A stretch of DNA of 64,000 bases from Roseibacterium beibuensis. GTDB taxonomy: Bacteria; Pseudomonadota; Alphaproteobacteria; Rhodobacterales; Rhodobacteraceae. The stretch is taken from positions 186,001 through 250,000 of the forward strand of contig NZ_BAABHW010000004.1 in the NCBI RefSeq assembly GCF_039542305.1. The letters are read 5' to 3'. Under the pieces are notes generated by a model. The model did no database searches. It was given only the letters and a program-made list of their open reading frames with translations, and was not told where the DNA came from. The translations under genes were made by a program, and so were the position numbers. Every line of letters starts with the position of its first letter. Positions within the stretch are counted from its first letter, which is position 1. Of the stretch, positions 49,871 to 59,157 are shown one piece after another.

Positions 49871-51469
49871 TCAGGCCGCGCTTTCCGGCAGGTCTCCGAA
49901 CGCCGCGCGCATCAGGTCGCGCGTGTAGGCTGTCTGCGGGTTCGAGAACAGCGCCTCGGCATCGCCCGCCTCGACCACGTCCCCCTGCTTCATCACGATG
50001 ACCTTGTGGCTCAGCGCGCGCACGACCTTCAGGTCATGGCTGATGAAGAGGTAGGCAAGGTCGTGATCCTTCTGCAACCGCCGCAGCAGGTCCACGATCT
50101 GCGTCTGCACCGTCATGTCGAGCGCGCTGGTCGGCTCGTCCAGAACCACCAGCCTGGGCCGCAGGATCATCGCGCGGGCAATCGCGATCCGCTGCCGCTG
50201 CCCGCCCGAAAACTCGTGCGGGTAGCGATCCATCATCGACGGGTCGAGCCCCACCTCGGTCAGGATCTCGGCCACCCGGCGGTCCTGTTCGGCCTTGGAG
50301 ACACCATGCACCGTCAGCCCCTCGGCCACGATCTGCGCAATCGTCATGCGTGGGCTGAGGCTCCCGTAAGGGTCCTGGAACACCACCTGCATGTTGTGCC
50401 GGATGGGCCGCAAATCCCGCGACTTCTGGCCCTGGATATTGCGCCCCATGAACACCACCGGCCCATCGGACGAGATCAGCCGCAGGATCGCCAAGGCCAG
50501 CGTCGTCTTGCCCGACCCGCTTTCGCCCACGATACCCAGCGTCTCGCCCGCGCGCACGCTGATGGTCGCCGCGTTCACCGCCTTCACATGGCCGACCGTC
50601 CGGCGCAGAAACCCGCGCTGGATCGGGAACCAGACGCGCAGGTCCTTCGTCTCGACAATCTTCTCGGCGTGTTCGGGCACAGGGTCGGGCGTGCCCGTCG
50701 GCTCGGCGGCCAGCAGCTTCTGCGTATAGGGATGCTGCGGGTTGGCGAAGATTTCCTCTGTCCGCCCCTGCTCGACGATTTCGCCGCCCTGCATGACGCA
50801 GACCCGGTCCGCGATCCGCCGCACGATGCCAAGGTCATGGGTGATGAACAAAAGGCTCATCCCCATGTCGCGTTTCAACTCGGCCAGCAGTTCCAGGATC
50901 TGCGCCTGGATCGTCACGTCGAGCGCCGTGGTCGGCTCATCCGCCACCAGAAGGTCGGGGCCATTGGCCAGCGCCATGGCGATCATCACGCGCTGCCGCT
51001 GCCCGCCTGACAGCTGGTGCGGATAGGCGCCCAGCCGGGTTTCCGGGTCGCGGATGCCCACCTTGGTCAGCAACTCGATGATCCGCGCGCGCGCGGCCTC
51101 TCCGCTCAGGCCCTGGTGCAGGGCAAGGCTCTCGGCGATCTGCTTTTCCAGCGTGTGCAGCGGGTTCAGCGAGGTCATCGGCTCCTGGAAGATGAAGCTG
51201 ATATCGTCGCCCCTTATGTCGCGCAGCCGGTCCTCGGGCGCGCCGACCATTTCCTCACCGTTGTATTTCGCCGATCCGGTGATCTCGGCCGAGTCGGGCA
51301 GCAGGTCGACCGTGGACAGCGCCGTCACCGACTTGCCCGATCCGCTTTCGCCCACCAGCGCCACCGTCTCGCCCCGGTCGATGCTGAAGGACACGCCCCG
51401 CACGGCGCGCGTCTCGGTCTCCCCCTGCCGGAAGGTCACGTTCAGGTTTCGGACGTCCAGCACGCTCAT
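49871..51469 (-). CDS. yejF: Peptide ABC transporter ATPase (YejF type, two domains)
   Basis: A 532-residue double ATPase. Domain 1 has the Walker A GESGSGKSV near 42-50, the signature LSGGQRQRVMIAMA and the Walker B LLVADEPTTALD. Domain 2 has GESGSGKTT, FSGGQRQRIAIARA and LVVLDEPTSALD. Both sites look intact, as in YejF/DppDF fusions. The start at 51469 (MSVLDVRNLNV) overlaps the yejE stop by ATGA. It drives uptake of oligopeptides or peptide-like compounds with YejA, YejB and YejE. Confidence 0.92.
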   Translation of the reverse strand: MSVLDVRNLNVTFRQGETETRAVRGVSFSIDRGETVALVGESGSGKSVTALSTVDLLPDSAEITGSAKYNGEEMVGAPEDRLRDIRGDDISFIFQEPMTSLNPLHTLEKQIAESLALHQGLSGEAARARIIELLTKVGIRDPETRLGAYPHQLSGGQRQRVMIAMALANGPDLLVADEPTTALDVTIQAQILELLAELKRDMGMSLLFITHDLGIVRRIADRVCVMQGGEIVEQGRTEEIFANPQHPYTQKLLAAEPTGTPDPVPEHAEKIVETKDLRVWFPIQRGFLRRTVGHVKAVNAATISVRAGETLGIVGESGSGKTTLALAILRLISSDGPVVFMGRNIQGQKSRDLRPIRHNMQVVFQDPYGSLSPRMTIAQIVAEGLTVHGVSKAEQDRRVAEILTEVGLDPSMMDRYPHEFSGGQRQRIAIARAMILRPRLVVLDEPTSALDMTVQTQIVDLLRRLQKDHDLAYLFISHDLKVVRALSHKVIVMKQGDVVEAGDAEALFSNPQTAYTRDLMRAAFGDLPESAA

Positions 51470-52683
51470 GAAAAGGTCTTCCTCGGGTCGAACGCGTCGC
51501 GCACGCCTTCGAAGATGAAGACCAAGAGCGACAGCATGATCGCGAAGGTGAAGAACGCGGTGAAGCCCAGCCACGGCGCGTTCAGGTTGTTCTTGGCCTG
51601 AAGCGTCATCTCGCCCAGCGACGGCGCCGAGGACGGCAGCCCGAAGCCAAGGAAATCAAGGCTCGCCAAGCCGCCGATCGTGCCCGTGACGATGAAGGGC
51701 AGGAAGGTCAGCGTCGCCACCATCGCGTTGGGCAGGACGTGGCGGAACATGATCGTGCCACTGCCCACGCCCAGGGCGCGCGCCGCGCGAACATATTCGA
51801 AATTCCGCGCGCGCAGGAATTCGGCGCGCACCACGCCCACAAGGCCTGTCCAGCCGAACAGCACCATCAGGAACACGAGCAGCCAGAAATTCATCGTGAA
51901 AATCGCCGATATGATGATGATGATGTAAAGGCTCGGGGTGGAGTTCCAGATCTCGATGATCCGCTGGAATAGAAGGTCCACCACCCCGCCGAAAAAGCCC
52001 TGCACCGCGCCGGCCGCGATCCCGATGACCGAGGTCAGAAAGGTCACGACCAGCGCGAAACTGACCGACAGGCGGAAGCCATAGATCACGCGGGCCAGCA
52101 CGTCGCGCGCCGTGTCATCGGTGCCGAGCCAGTGGTTGGCATCGGGCGGCGAGGGCGCGGCGCGGCCCAGATCGTTCACCGTGTTGTAACTGTAGGGGAT
52201 CAGCGGCCAAAGCAGCCATCCCCGCTCCACCGGCTCGCCGGAGAATGCACCCGTCTCCTGCACTTCCGCGATGACGCCTTCGGGGTCGTCCCAGCAATCC
52301 TCAAGCCCGCCCGACACGATCAGGCATTGCACCTCGACATCGCGGTAGACGGCCTCGGTCCGGAAATCGCCGCCGAACTCCGTCTCGGGGTAGAAGTTGA
52401 AGATCGGCGTGTAATAGCCGCCGCGATACTGCACCAGAAGGGGTTTGTCGTTGGCGATCAACTCGGCGAACAGCGACAGGCCATACAGCACGATAAAGAT
52501 CATCAGCGACCAATAGGCCCGGCGGTTCGCCTTGAAGTTCTGCCAGCGACGCCGGTTCAGCGGCGACAGCCACCCCCGGCGCGGGCGCGGCGTCAGCAGC
52601 GGCGGCGTCGGCCTCAGCCCCGGCTCGGGATCGAGGCGGGGGCGCGCGGGATCTGGCGGCGGGATATCGTCGGGCATCGCCAT
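51466..52683 (-). CDS. yejE: Peptide ABC transporter permease YejE
   Basis: A 405-residue inner-membrane permease. A proline-rich cytoplasmic N-terminus (about 1-50) with NRRRWQNFKANRRAYWSLMI is followed by one helix. A long periplasmic insert (about 75-165, with VEVQCLIVSGGLEDCW) comes next, then DPP-type permease helices. The coupling loop is EYVRAARALGVGSGTIMFRHVLPN. The large insert is a YejE trait. Start at 52683, or the next ATG at 52677. Confidence 0.9.
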   Translation of the reverse strand: MAMPDDIPPPDPARPRLDPEPGLRPTPPLLTPRPRRGWLSPLNRRRWQNFKANRRAYWSLMIFIVLYGLSLFAELIANDKPLLVQYRGGYYTPIFNFYPETEFGGDFRTEAVYRDVEVQCLIVSGGLEDCWDDPEGVIAEVQETGAFSGEPVERGWLLWPLIPYSYNTVNDLGRAAPSPPDANHWLGTDDTARDVLARVIYGFRLSVSFALVVTFLTSVIGIAAGAVQGFFGGVVDLLFQRIIEIWNSTPSLYIIIIISAIFTMNFWLLVFLMVLFGWTGLVGVVRAEFLRARNFEYVRAARALGVGSGTIMFRHVLPNAMVATLTFLPFIVTGTIGGLASLDFLGFGLPSSAPSLGEMTLQAKNNLNAPWLGFTAFFTFAIMLSLLVFIFEGVRDAFDPRKTFS

Positions 52684-52686
52684 CGC

Positions 52687-53835
52687 TCAGGTCTCCCGCG
52701 TCTCGAAGTCGATACGGGGGTCGATCCAGACATACATCAGGTCCGACAGGATATTCACGACCAGCCCGATCAGGCCGAACACGAAGAGGGTGCCGAAAAT
52801 CACCGGGTAATCGCGGCTGACGGCCGCCTCGAAGGCCAGCCGCCCCAACCCGTCGAGGCTGAAGATCGTCTCGATGATCAGGCTGCCGCCAAAGAAAACG
52901 CCCACGAACACCGCCGGGAAGCCCGCGATCACGATCAGCATGGCATTGCGGAAGACATGACCATAAAGCACCCGCCCCTCGCGCAGGCCCTTGGCCTTGG
53001 CGGTCATGACGTATTGCTTCTTGATCTCTTCGAGGAAGGAATTCTTCGTCAGAAGCGTCAGCGTCGCGAAGGCCGAGATGGTCGAGGCCAGCACCGGCAG
53101 CGTGATGTGCCAGAAATAGTCGCCCACCTTGCCGATCAGGCTCAGGTCCTCGAAATTATCCGACGTCAGTCCGCGCAGCGGGAAGATCTGAAAATAGCTC
53201 CCCCCGGCCAGCAGCACCAAAAGCAGGATGGCGAACAGGAAGCCCGGGATCGCGTAAGCCACGATGATCAACCCGCTGGTCCAGGTGTCGAACTTGGTGC
53301 CGTCGCGCACCGCCTTGCGGATGCCCAGCGGGATCGACACGAGATAGGCGATGACGGTCGACCACAGGCCCAGCGTGATCGAAACGGGCAGTTTCTCGAT
53401 CACCAGATCCACCACGCTGATCGACCGGAAATAGCTCTCGCCGAAGTCGAAGCGCATGTAATCCCACATCATCAGGACGAAGCGTTCGGGCCACGCGATA
53501 TCCTCGGCCACGCATTCGGGCGCGGCCACGTCCGGTTCCCCGGTAAAGCCCTCCTCGCAGACAACGCGGGCAAAGTTGAACTGCACCCGCAGATCATCGA
53601 GGAATTGCGGCGGCAGGCCCCGCGCGCCCTGGTAATCGCCCTCGACCTCGATGCCGCCCGCCTCCGAGCCACCGCCCGAGATGCCGGCAAAGACATCGCC
53701 CTCGCCTTCAAGTTGGGCCAGGACCTGCTCGATCGGGCCGCCCGGCACGAATTGCGTCAGCGCAAAGTTCACCACCATGATCCCGAGCAGTGTCGGGATC
53801 ATCAGCAGCAGTCGTCTGAGGATATAGGCGCCCAT
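52687..53835 (-). CDS. yejB: Peptide ABC transporter permease YejB
   Basis: A 382-residue permease starting MGAYILRRLLLMIPTLLGIM, the standard opening of DppB-like permeases, followed by FVPGGPIEQVLAQL. A hydrophilic insert (about 45-120) separates the first helix from the rest, as in YejB. The coupling loop is YVMTAKAKGLREGRVLYGHVF. It lies three bases from yejE and six from yejA. Confidence 0.92.
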   Translation of the reverse strand: MGAYILRRLLLMIPTLLGIMVVNFALTQFVPGGPIEQVLAQLEGEGDVFAGISGGGSEAGGIEVEGDYQGARGLPPQFLDDLRVQFNFARVVCEEGFTGEPDVAAPECVAEDIAWPERFVLMMWDYMRFDFGESYFRSISVVDLVIEKLPVSITLGLWSTVIAYLVSIPLGIRKAVRDGTKFDTWTSGLIIVAYAIPGFLFAILLLVLLAGGSYFQIFPLRGLTSDNFEDLSLIGKVGDYFWHITLPVLASTISAFATLTLLTKNSFLEEIKKQYVMTAKAKGLREGRVLYGHVFRNAMLIVIAGFPAVFVGVFFGGSLIIETIFSLDGLGRLAFEAAVSRDYPVIFGTLFVFGLIGLVVNILSDLMYVWIDPRIDFETRET

Positions 53836-53841
53836 GGGGTC

Positions 53842-55782
53842 TTAGAACGCGCCCTGCTCGCGCAGGTCCGCCTCGGCCTCGGGGTCGATCCACCAGAAGT
53901 CGAGGAAGCCCAGCGAATAGGGCGGCAGTTCCTCGGGGTAGCGGTACATGTCGTAATAGGCGACCCAGTGCTGGTTGTTGTACCATTGCGGCACGCGGAT
54001 CACGTGGGCGCGCAGCACACGGTCCAGCGCGCGCACGGCGACTTCCATCTCGTCCTGCGTCTCGGCATTCACGACCACCTCGACCAGCGCATCGACACCG
54101 TCGTCGGCCAGCCCCGGCACGTTGAACAGGCTTTCATCCGCACCGATGCTGCCGAAATACTGCCGCAGGCCGGACCCCGGCTCGTAATCCATCGAAAAAT
54201 GGTCGGTGACGATATCGAAATCGCCGTCGCGCTGCCGCTGGCTGAGCTGGGCATTGTCGACCCGGTTCAGTCGCGCGTTCACACCGATGGCGCGCAGGTT
54301 CTCGACATAGGGGTTGATGATCCGGTCAAACAGCGAACCCGAGTTCAGGAATTCCACGTCCAGCGTCTCGCCCGCCGCGTTGCGCAGCAAGCCGTCATCG
54401 CCCGGCACCCAGCCTGCCTCTTCCAGAAGAGCCGTGGCCCGGCGCGCCTGACGGCGGTCCAGCGTGCGATCCGGGTTCGAGGGCGGCGTGGCAAAGGCCT
54501 CCTCGGCGAAGACGCGTTCGGGCAGAAGGTCACGCAGCGGCTCCAGCACGGCCAGTTCCTCGACGGATGGCAGGCCGGACGCCTCCAGATGCGTGTTCTC
54601 CCAGAAACTGTCGATATGGGAATAGAGGCCGTAGAACAGCGTCTGGTTCGTCCATTCGAAGTTGAACATCAGCGCGATGGCTTCGCGCACACGCACGTCC
54701 TGAAACTGCGGGCGGCGCAGGTTGATCATGAAGGACTGGCCGCTGGCGATGGTGCCATCCGGCAATTCCTCGCGCAGGACGATGCCCTGATCGAGCTTGG
54801 GGAAGTCGTAATTGTTGGCCCAGGCCTGGCTGCTGCTTTCCTGCCGGAAGGTGTAGTTGCCGGCGGTGAAGCCTTCGAAGGCGGCGATCGCGTCACCGTA
54901 ATACTCGATGCGGATCGACTCGTAGTTGTGGCGGCCCTGGTTGATCCACAGGCCCTCGCCCCAATAGTCGCGGTTGCGCGCGTAGACCACGCGCTGCCCC
55001 GGATCGACCTCGCCCAGCACGTAGGGGCCGGACCCCACCAGCGGCTCCAGCCGGCTGTCTTCGAAATCCAGCCCGCTGGCCTCGTGGCTGGCACGGCTGA
55101 AGACGGGCAGGCCGCCCGCCGCCTCGATCCGCCCGCGCACCGGCGCGTCGGGGTTGAAGTCGAACCGGATGCGCCGCTCGTCCAGCACCTCGGCCGAGGC
55201 GATGGTCAGGGGCAAAGCCGCGCGGAAACTGGGCAGCCCCTCGTCACGCAGGATCTCGTAGGAAAACAGCGCATCATCCGCCGTCACCGGCGTGCCATCC
55301 GAAAACCGCGCTTCTTCGCGGATTGTGAAGATCACGTAGGACCGATCCTCGGGGAAGGCCATGCTTTCGCAAAGCAGGCAATAGGACGATCCGATCTCGT
55401 CCGCCGTCCCCTCCAGCATCGATTCGAAGAAGACCGAGGACAGAACCGCCGGGCGGCCGATCCGGGTATAGGGATGCAGCGAATCGAACGAGCCGGACGA
55501 CCAGGCAAAGGACATCTCCCCGCCCTGCGGCGCGTCGGGGTTCACGTAATCCAGATGCGCGGCATCGGGGCCATAGCGCAACTCGCCGAAGGTCGACACG
55601 CCGTAGGTCTCGGTCACGCCGTCGTCCTGCGCGATGCCGGGCCATGCGGCCAGCGCCCAGATCAGCGCGGCACCGGCCAGGGGCAGCGCCGCGCCCTTGC
55701 GCAAAACGGCAGAGCCCTGTTCAGGCGTCGTCACGGCGGCATCGGCGGGTCGGCGTCGTTGCATCTGCATCTCCGTTGTCAT
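53842..55782 (-). CDS. yejA: Peptide ABC transporter substrate-binding protein YejA
   Basis: A periplasmic binding protein of about 646 residues (SBP family 5). The hydrophobic signal core is near 30-45 (LPLAGAALIWALAAWPGIAQ), after an unusually long, partly charged N-region. GVSTFGELRYGPDAAHLDYVNPDAPQG-like wording marks the YejA branch; I see VSTFGELRYG and FDSLHPYTRIGRPA. FSDGTPVTADDALFSYEIL is the SBP-5 signature. I chose the ATG at 55782 with GGGGGC upstream; 55770 is also possible. First gene of the leftward yejABEF operon. Confidence 0.9.
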   Translation of the reverse strand: MTTEMQMQRRRPADAAVTTPEQGSAVLRKGAALPLAGAALIWALAAWPGIAQDDGVTETYGVSTFGELRYGPDAAHLDYVNPDAPQGGEMSFAWSSGSFDSLHPYTRIGRPAVLSSVFFESMLEGTADEIGSSYCLLCESMAFPEDRSYVIFTIREEARFSDGTPVTADDALFSYEILRDEGLPSFRAALPLTIASAEVLDERRIRFDFNPDAPVRGRIEAAGGLPVFSRASHEASGLDFEDSRLEPLVGSGPYVLGEVDPGQRVVYARNRDYWGEGLWINQGRHNYESIRIEYYGDAIAAFEGFTAGNYTFRQESSSQAWANNYDFPKLDQGIVLREELPDGTIASGQSFMINLRRPQFQDVRVREAIALMFNFEWTNQTLFYGLYSHIDSFWENTHLEASGLPSVEELAVLEPLRDLLPERVFAEEAFATPPSNPDRTLDRRQARRATALLEEAGWVPGDDGLLRNAAGETLDVEFLNSGSLFDRIINPYVENLRAIGVNARLNRVDNAQLSQRQRDGDFDIVTDHFSMDYEPGSGLRQYFGSIGADESLFNVPGLADDGVDALVEVVVNAETQDEMEVAVRALDRVLRAHVIRVPQWYNNQHWVAYYDMYRYPEELPPYSLGFLDFWWIDPEAEADLREQGAF

Positions 55783-55884
55783 CGGCTGCTGCCCCCTTGA
55801 TGTGGGTCGGTCAAGGTTAGTGACCACCCCCGACGGGGTTCAAGACGAGAATGCGTGATCTCGGGTGATCGCGACAAATAACAA

Positions 55885-55905
55885 AGCCGCCCCAAAGGGA
55901 CGGCT
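55885..55905 (-). terminator. Terminator after the cytochrome c552 gene
   Basis: On the minus strand AGCCGTCCC and GGGGCGGCT form a near-perfect stem around TTT, followed by TTGTTATTTG. It lies about 40 bases past the cycM stop. Confidence 0.75.
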
Positions 55906-55942
55906 CTGCAGGTTTCTTGTCCGTAGCGTTGGATCGCGCCGA

Positions 55943-56458
55943 TCACTCACCGGCGGTGGCGAGGTAAGCGATCAGGTTCGCACGGTCCTCTACGTCGCGA
56001 AGACCGTTGAACGCCATCGCGTTGCCGGGCGCATAGGCGCGCGGGTTTTCGATATACGCCGAGATTTCCTCGGGCGTCCATTCACCCTCAAGCGCCAGGA
56101 GCGCGTCCGAATAGCTGAAACCGTCAGCCGAAGCCATCTGGCGTCCGACGACCCCATACAAAGAGGGTCCGACCCCATGCACACCGGGATCAAGTCTGTG
56201 GCACGCCGTGCACTGGCGGAAAATGCGCTCGCCCGAGGACGCATCGGCAGTCGGATACACGTCGGCGAAGGCCACTTCGATGACCTCTTCCTCTTCTGCC
56301 TCGGACTCAGCGTCCTCGGCGATCAGCACGTAGCCTTGGACCTCGTCGTCGCCGCCCACGTGATACAGGCTTTCAGCAGCCCAGCCGCCCAGCAAAAAGA
56401 ACAACAGGGCGCCGCAGAGCGCGCCAAAGGCCTTGGTCAGAGTCATCGTGTTGAACAT
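55943..56458 (-). CDS. cycM: Membrane-anchored cytochrome c552 (cytochrome c-y type)
   Basis: A 171-residue class I cytochrome c kept on the membrane by an uncleaved N-terminal helix (about 10-30, AFGALCGALLFFLLGGWAAES). A flexible acidic linker (about 47-62, with EDAESEAEEEEVIEV) leads to the haem domain. Cys83, Cys86 and His87 form CTACH, and Met148 in GNAMAFNG is the axial ligand. This is the plan of Paracoccus CycM and Rhodobacter cytochrome c-y, which link the bc1 complex to oxidases. The start at 56458 (MFNTMTLTKAF) has GGGAAG upstream. Confidence 0.92.
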   Translation of the reverse strand: MFNTMTLTKAFGALCGALLFFLLGGWAAESLYHVGGDDEVQGYVLIAEDAESEAEEEEVIEVAFADVYPTADASSGERIFRQCTACHRLDPGVHGVGPSLYGVVGRQMASADGFSYSDALLALEGEWTPEEISAYIENPRAYAPGNAMAFNGLRDVEDRANLIAYLATAGE

Positions 56459-56576
56459 GGATCTTCCCATTCAGGTCGCGGTTTCGGGCGTATGTATGGT
56501 GTTTCCTTGGTCCGAGGCAAGGTGTAGGGAGCGCGACGAAACGCCCTTTGCACGAAAAAGACCGGGTTTGTACGCC

Positions 56577-57407
56577 ATGACCAATCGCATCGCCTTCCAG
56601 GGAGAGCCCGGAGCCTACTCTCACCAGGCCTGTCATGCCGCGCGCCCCGGTCTCGAAGCCCTGCCCTGCGCCAGTTTCGAAGACGTGATCAACGCCGTGC
56701 GCGAGGGCCACGCCGACCAGGCCATGTTGCCGGTCGAGAACACGACCTATGGCCGCGTCGCCGACATCCATCGCCTGTTGCCCGAATCCGGCCTGCATAT
56801 CGTGGACGAGGCCTTCGTCCGCGTGCATATCAACCTGCTGGCCGTGCCGGGCGCCGAGGTTTCGGACATCAAGGAGGCGTGGAGCCACCTTGTCCTGCTG
56901 CCGCAATGTGCGCGCTTCCTGCGCGATCACGGCATCAAGGGCCGGGTCAGCCCCGACAATGCCCGCGCGGCGCGCGACGTCGCCGATTGGGGCGACAAGT
57001 CCAAGGCGGCGCTGGCCTCGGAACTGGCGGGCGAGATCTATGGCCTCGACGTGCTGGCCCGCCATATCGAGGATCACGACACCAACACCACGCGCTTCCT
57101 GATCATGGCGCGTGAACCCGACATGACACGCCGGGCCGATCACATGATGACGACCTTCGTCTTCCGCGTCCGCAACATCCCCGCCGCGCTCTACAAGGCA
57201 ATGGGCGGCTTTGCCACGAACGGCGTGAACATGACCAAGCTGGAAAGCTACATGGTCGACGGCTCCTTCACGGCGACGCAGTTCTACGCCGATATCGAGG
57301 GGCACCCCGACGACCGCAACGTGCAGCTTGCCCTGGAAGAGCTGGAGTATTTCACCTCCATGCTCGAAATCCTCGGCACCTACCCCGCGGACCCGATGCG
57401 CGACTGA
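56577..57407 (+). CDS. pheA: Prephenate dehydratase with ACT domain
   Basis: A 276-residue cytosolic enzyme turning prephenate into phenylpyruvate in phenylalanine synthesis. It starts NRIAFQGEPGAYSHQA. The dehydratase half has VENTTYGRVADIHRLL, where ENS is usual, and TNTTRFLIMA with the TRF active-site triplet. The C-terminal ACT domain (about 190-276) reads TTFVFRVRNIPAALYKAMGG and KLESYMVDGSF, the ESRP-like allosteric site. There is no chorismate mutase domain, so it is the monofunctional form. It is divergent from cycM. Confidence 0.95.
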   Translation: MTNRIAFQGEPGAYSHQACHAARPGLEALPCASFEDVINAVREGHADQAMLPVENTTYGRVADIHRLLPESGLHIVDEAFVRVHINLLAVPGAEVSDIKEAWSHLVLLPQCARFLRDHGIKGRVSPDNARAARDVADWGDKSKAALASELAGEIYGLDVLARHIEDHDTNTTRFLIMAREPDMTRRADHMMTTFVFRVRNIPAALYKAMGGFATNGVNMTKLESYMVDGSFTATQFYADIEGHPDDRNVQLALEELEYFTSMLEILGTYPADPMRD

Positions 57408-57623
57408 TCGCGCGAGACGCCGGGCCGCGCTGAAAAAATCTTATAACGTTAAGGAAATCTTCACGCCCCCATGCGACACCACCCGTCATGCATCACATGA
57501 TCGGGCAGGCGAGGGCCGGACGCGCAGGGCGCGCGCTTCCCGCCTTGGGGTGTCCGCCGGATGCGCCCTTGCACAGCGCCCGGTTCAGGCGCACAGATGG
57601 GGGGCGCAAACGGATTTGCCCCG

Positions 57624-58544
57624 ATGAACCCCTTACGCGGAATTGCCCTCAAGATCGCCTCGGTCTGTGTCTTCGTGACCATGGCGAGCCTCATCAAGGC
57701 GGCCTCGGACACGGTGCCGCCGGGCCAGGCGGTGTTCTTCCGCTCGGTATTTGCGATCCCGGTGATCCTGGTCTGGCTGGCCAGCAGACGCGAATTGCCC
57801 CGTGGCCTCTATACCAAGAACCCGATGGGCCATTTCTGGCGTGGGCTGGTTGGCACAAGCGCCATGGGCCTGGGCTTCGCCGGTCTTGGCCTTCTGCCCC
57901 TGCCCGAGGTGACGGCGATCGGCTATGCCGCGCCGATTCTCGTCGTGGTCTTCGCGGCGATGTTCCTGGGCGAGAAGGTGCGCCTGTTCCGCCTGTCGAT
58001 GGTCGCGCTGGGGATGAGCGGGGTGCTGATCGTCCTGTCGCCGCGCCTGTCGGTCGATGCGGCCTCGGTCGACCCGTCGCAGACGCTTGGCGCGGTCGTG
58101 GTGCTGATGGGGGCGGTCTTCGCCGCGCTGGCGCAGGTCTTCGTCCGCAAGCTGGTGCAGACCGAGGGGACGGCCGCCATCGTCTTCTGGTTCTCGGTCA
58201 CCTCGGCCTGCCTGTCGCTTCTGACCCTGCCCTGGGGCTGGGCATGGCCGACGCCGGGCGTGGCGGCGATGCTGGTCGGCGCGGGGCTGTTCGGCGGCTT
58301 GGGCCAGATCCTTCTGACCTCCTCCTACCGCCACGCCGACGCCTCGCTGATCGCGCCGTTCGAATACAGCTCCATGCTGCTTGCGCTGGCCGTGGGCTAC
58401 ACCGTGTTCGGAGAGGTGCCGACCGTGACCATGCTGGCCGGGGCCGCGCTGATCGTCACCGCCGGGGTCGCCATCATCCTGCGCGAACGGCAACTGGGCC
58501 TGGAGAGGGCGCGCCAGCGCAAGGCCAACACGCCCGGCGCCTGA
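57624..58544 (+). CDS. DMT-superfamily (EamA) transporter
   Basis: A 306-residue inner-membrane protein made of two EamA repeats with about ten helices. Motifs include GQAVFFRSVFAIPVILVWL in the first repeat, PLPEVTAIGYAAPILVVVFA, GLGQILLTSSYRHADASLIA and APFEYSSMLLALAVGY in the second. Relatives export metabolites such as amino acids or S-adenosylmethionine; the cargo here is unknown. I chose the ATG at 57624 because hydrophobic sequence begins soon after; an ATG at 57597 is also in frame. The 216 bases upstream have an AT-rich patch (TTATAACGTTAAGG) that may be a promoter. Confidence 0.82.
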   Translation: MNPLRGIALKIASVCVFVTMASLIKAASDTVPPGQAVFFRSVFAIPVILVWLASRRELPRGLYTKNPMGHFWRGLVGTSAMGLGFAGLGLLPLPEVTAIGYAAPILVVVFAAMFLGEKVRLFRLSMVALGMSGVLIVLSPRLSVDAASVDPSQTLGAVVVLMGAVFAALAQVFVRKLVQTEGTAAIVFWFSVTSACLSLLTLPWGWAWPTPGVAAMLVGAGLFGGLGQILLTSSYRHADASLIAPFEYSSMLLALAVGYTVFGEVPTVTMLAGAALIVTAGVAIILRERQLGLERARQRKANTPGA

Positions 58545-58546
58545 TC

Positions 58547-59029
58547 TCAGGCCTGCTGGCCGCGCTGCATCTTGCGCCAGGTCGCCTCGGCCGCGTTGCC
58601 CTGCCGCGCAAGGATCGCCTGCAATTTCTGCATCACCTTGCCCCGCGCCAGCTTCATCGTCTGCAACAAAAGGCGGGCCGACAGCGTGTTGGCGGACAGT
58701 TCCATGACCGAGGTGACGCGTGTCACCGCGGGCGAAAGCGCAACGAAGGTCAGGTCATAGACGCAATCCATGCCCCCGATCTGGCTGGTGACGATACAGG
58801 TGTCCTCGGGGTCGAAGCTCGTGATCTCGGCGGCAATCACGCGGGTTTTGCCGCGCACCGGGACCTCGCCGCGCCACTTCGCGCCGTTCGCAGGCTCGGA
58901 CCAATCGCCGATCCGGACGAGATCGGCCCCGCGCCCCTTCGCTTCACTCTCGAACTGGGAAAAATCCACGAAGCGAGACCAAACCACCTGCATCGGTGCG
59001 TCCACGTCTTCGGATACCTTGAACTTCAT
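58547..59029 (-). CDS. SRPBCC-fold protein
   Basis: A 160-residue protein that looks like a START/SRPBCC ligand-binding fold. It has an N-terminal strand MKFKVSEDVDAPMQVVWSRF, central strands ending TSFDPEDTCIVTSQIG, and a long C-terminal helix from ANTLSARLLLQTMKLA onward. In related proteins the cavity binds lipids or aromatic compounds, but no catalytic residues can be named. It converges on the transporter gene with two bases between. Confidence 0.65.
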   Translation of the reverse strand: MKFKVSEDVDAPMQVVWSRFVDFSQFESEAKGRGADLVRIGDWSEPANGAKWRGEVPVRGKTRVIAAEITSFDPEDTCIVTSQIGGMDCVYDLTFVALSPAVTRVTSVMELSANTLSARLLLQTMKLARGKVMQKLQAILARQGNAAEATWRKMQRGQQA

Positions 59030-59157
59030 CTGGTCACTCCTTCATCCATCCCGAAACACCCTGCCGGGCACTGTCTCGCGTCTTGTTTTCGACTGTTCTG
59101 CCCACCACGCAACAAGGTCAAGTGGGTCGACCCATCGCTGCGTGCCCCCCGCATCGC

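Noticed and set aside
52132..55800. 1222-codon plus-strand open frame
   Set aside because: Antisense to yejE, yejB and yejA; composition is that of a shadow frame (many His, Gln, Asp, Arg) and no start site is convincing.
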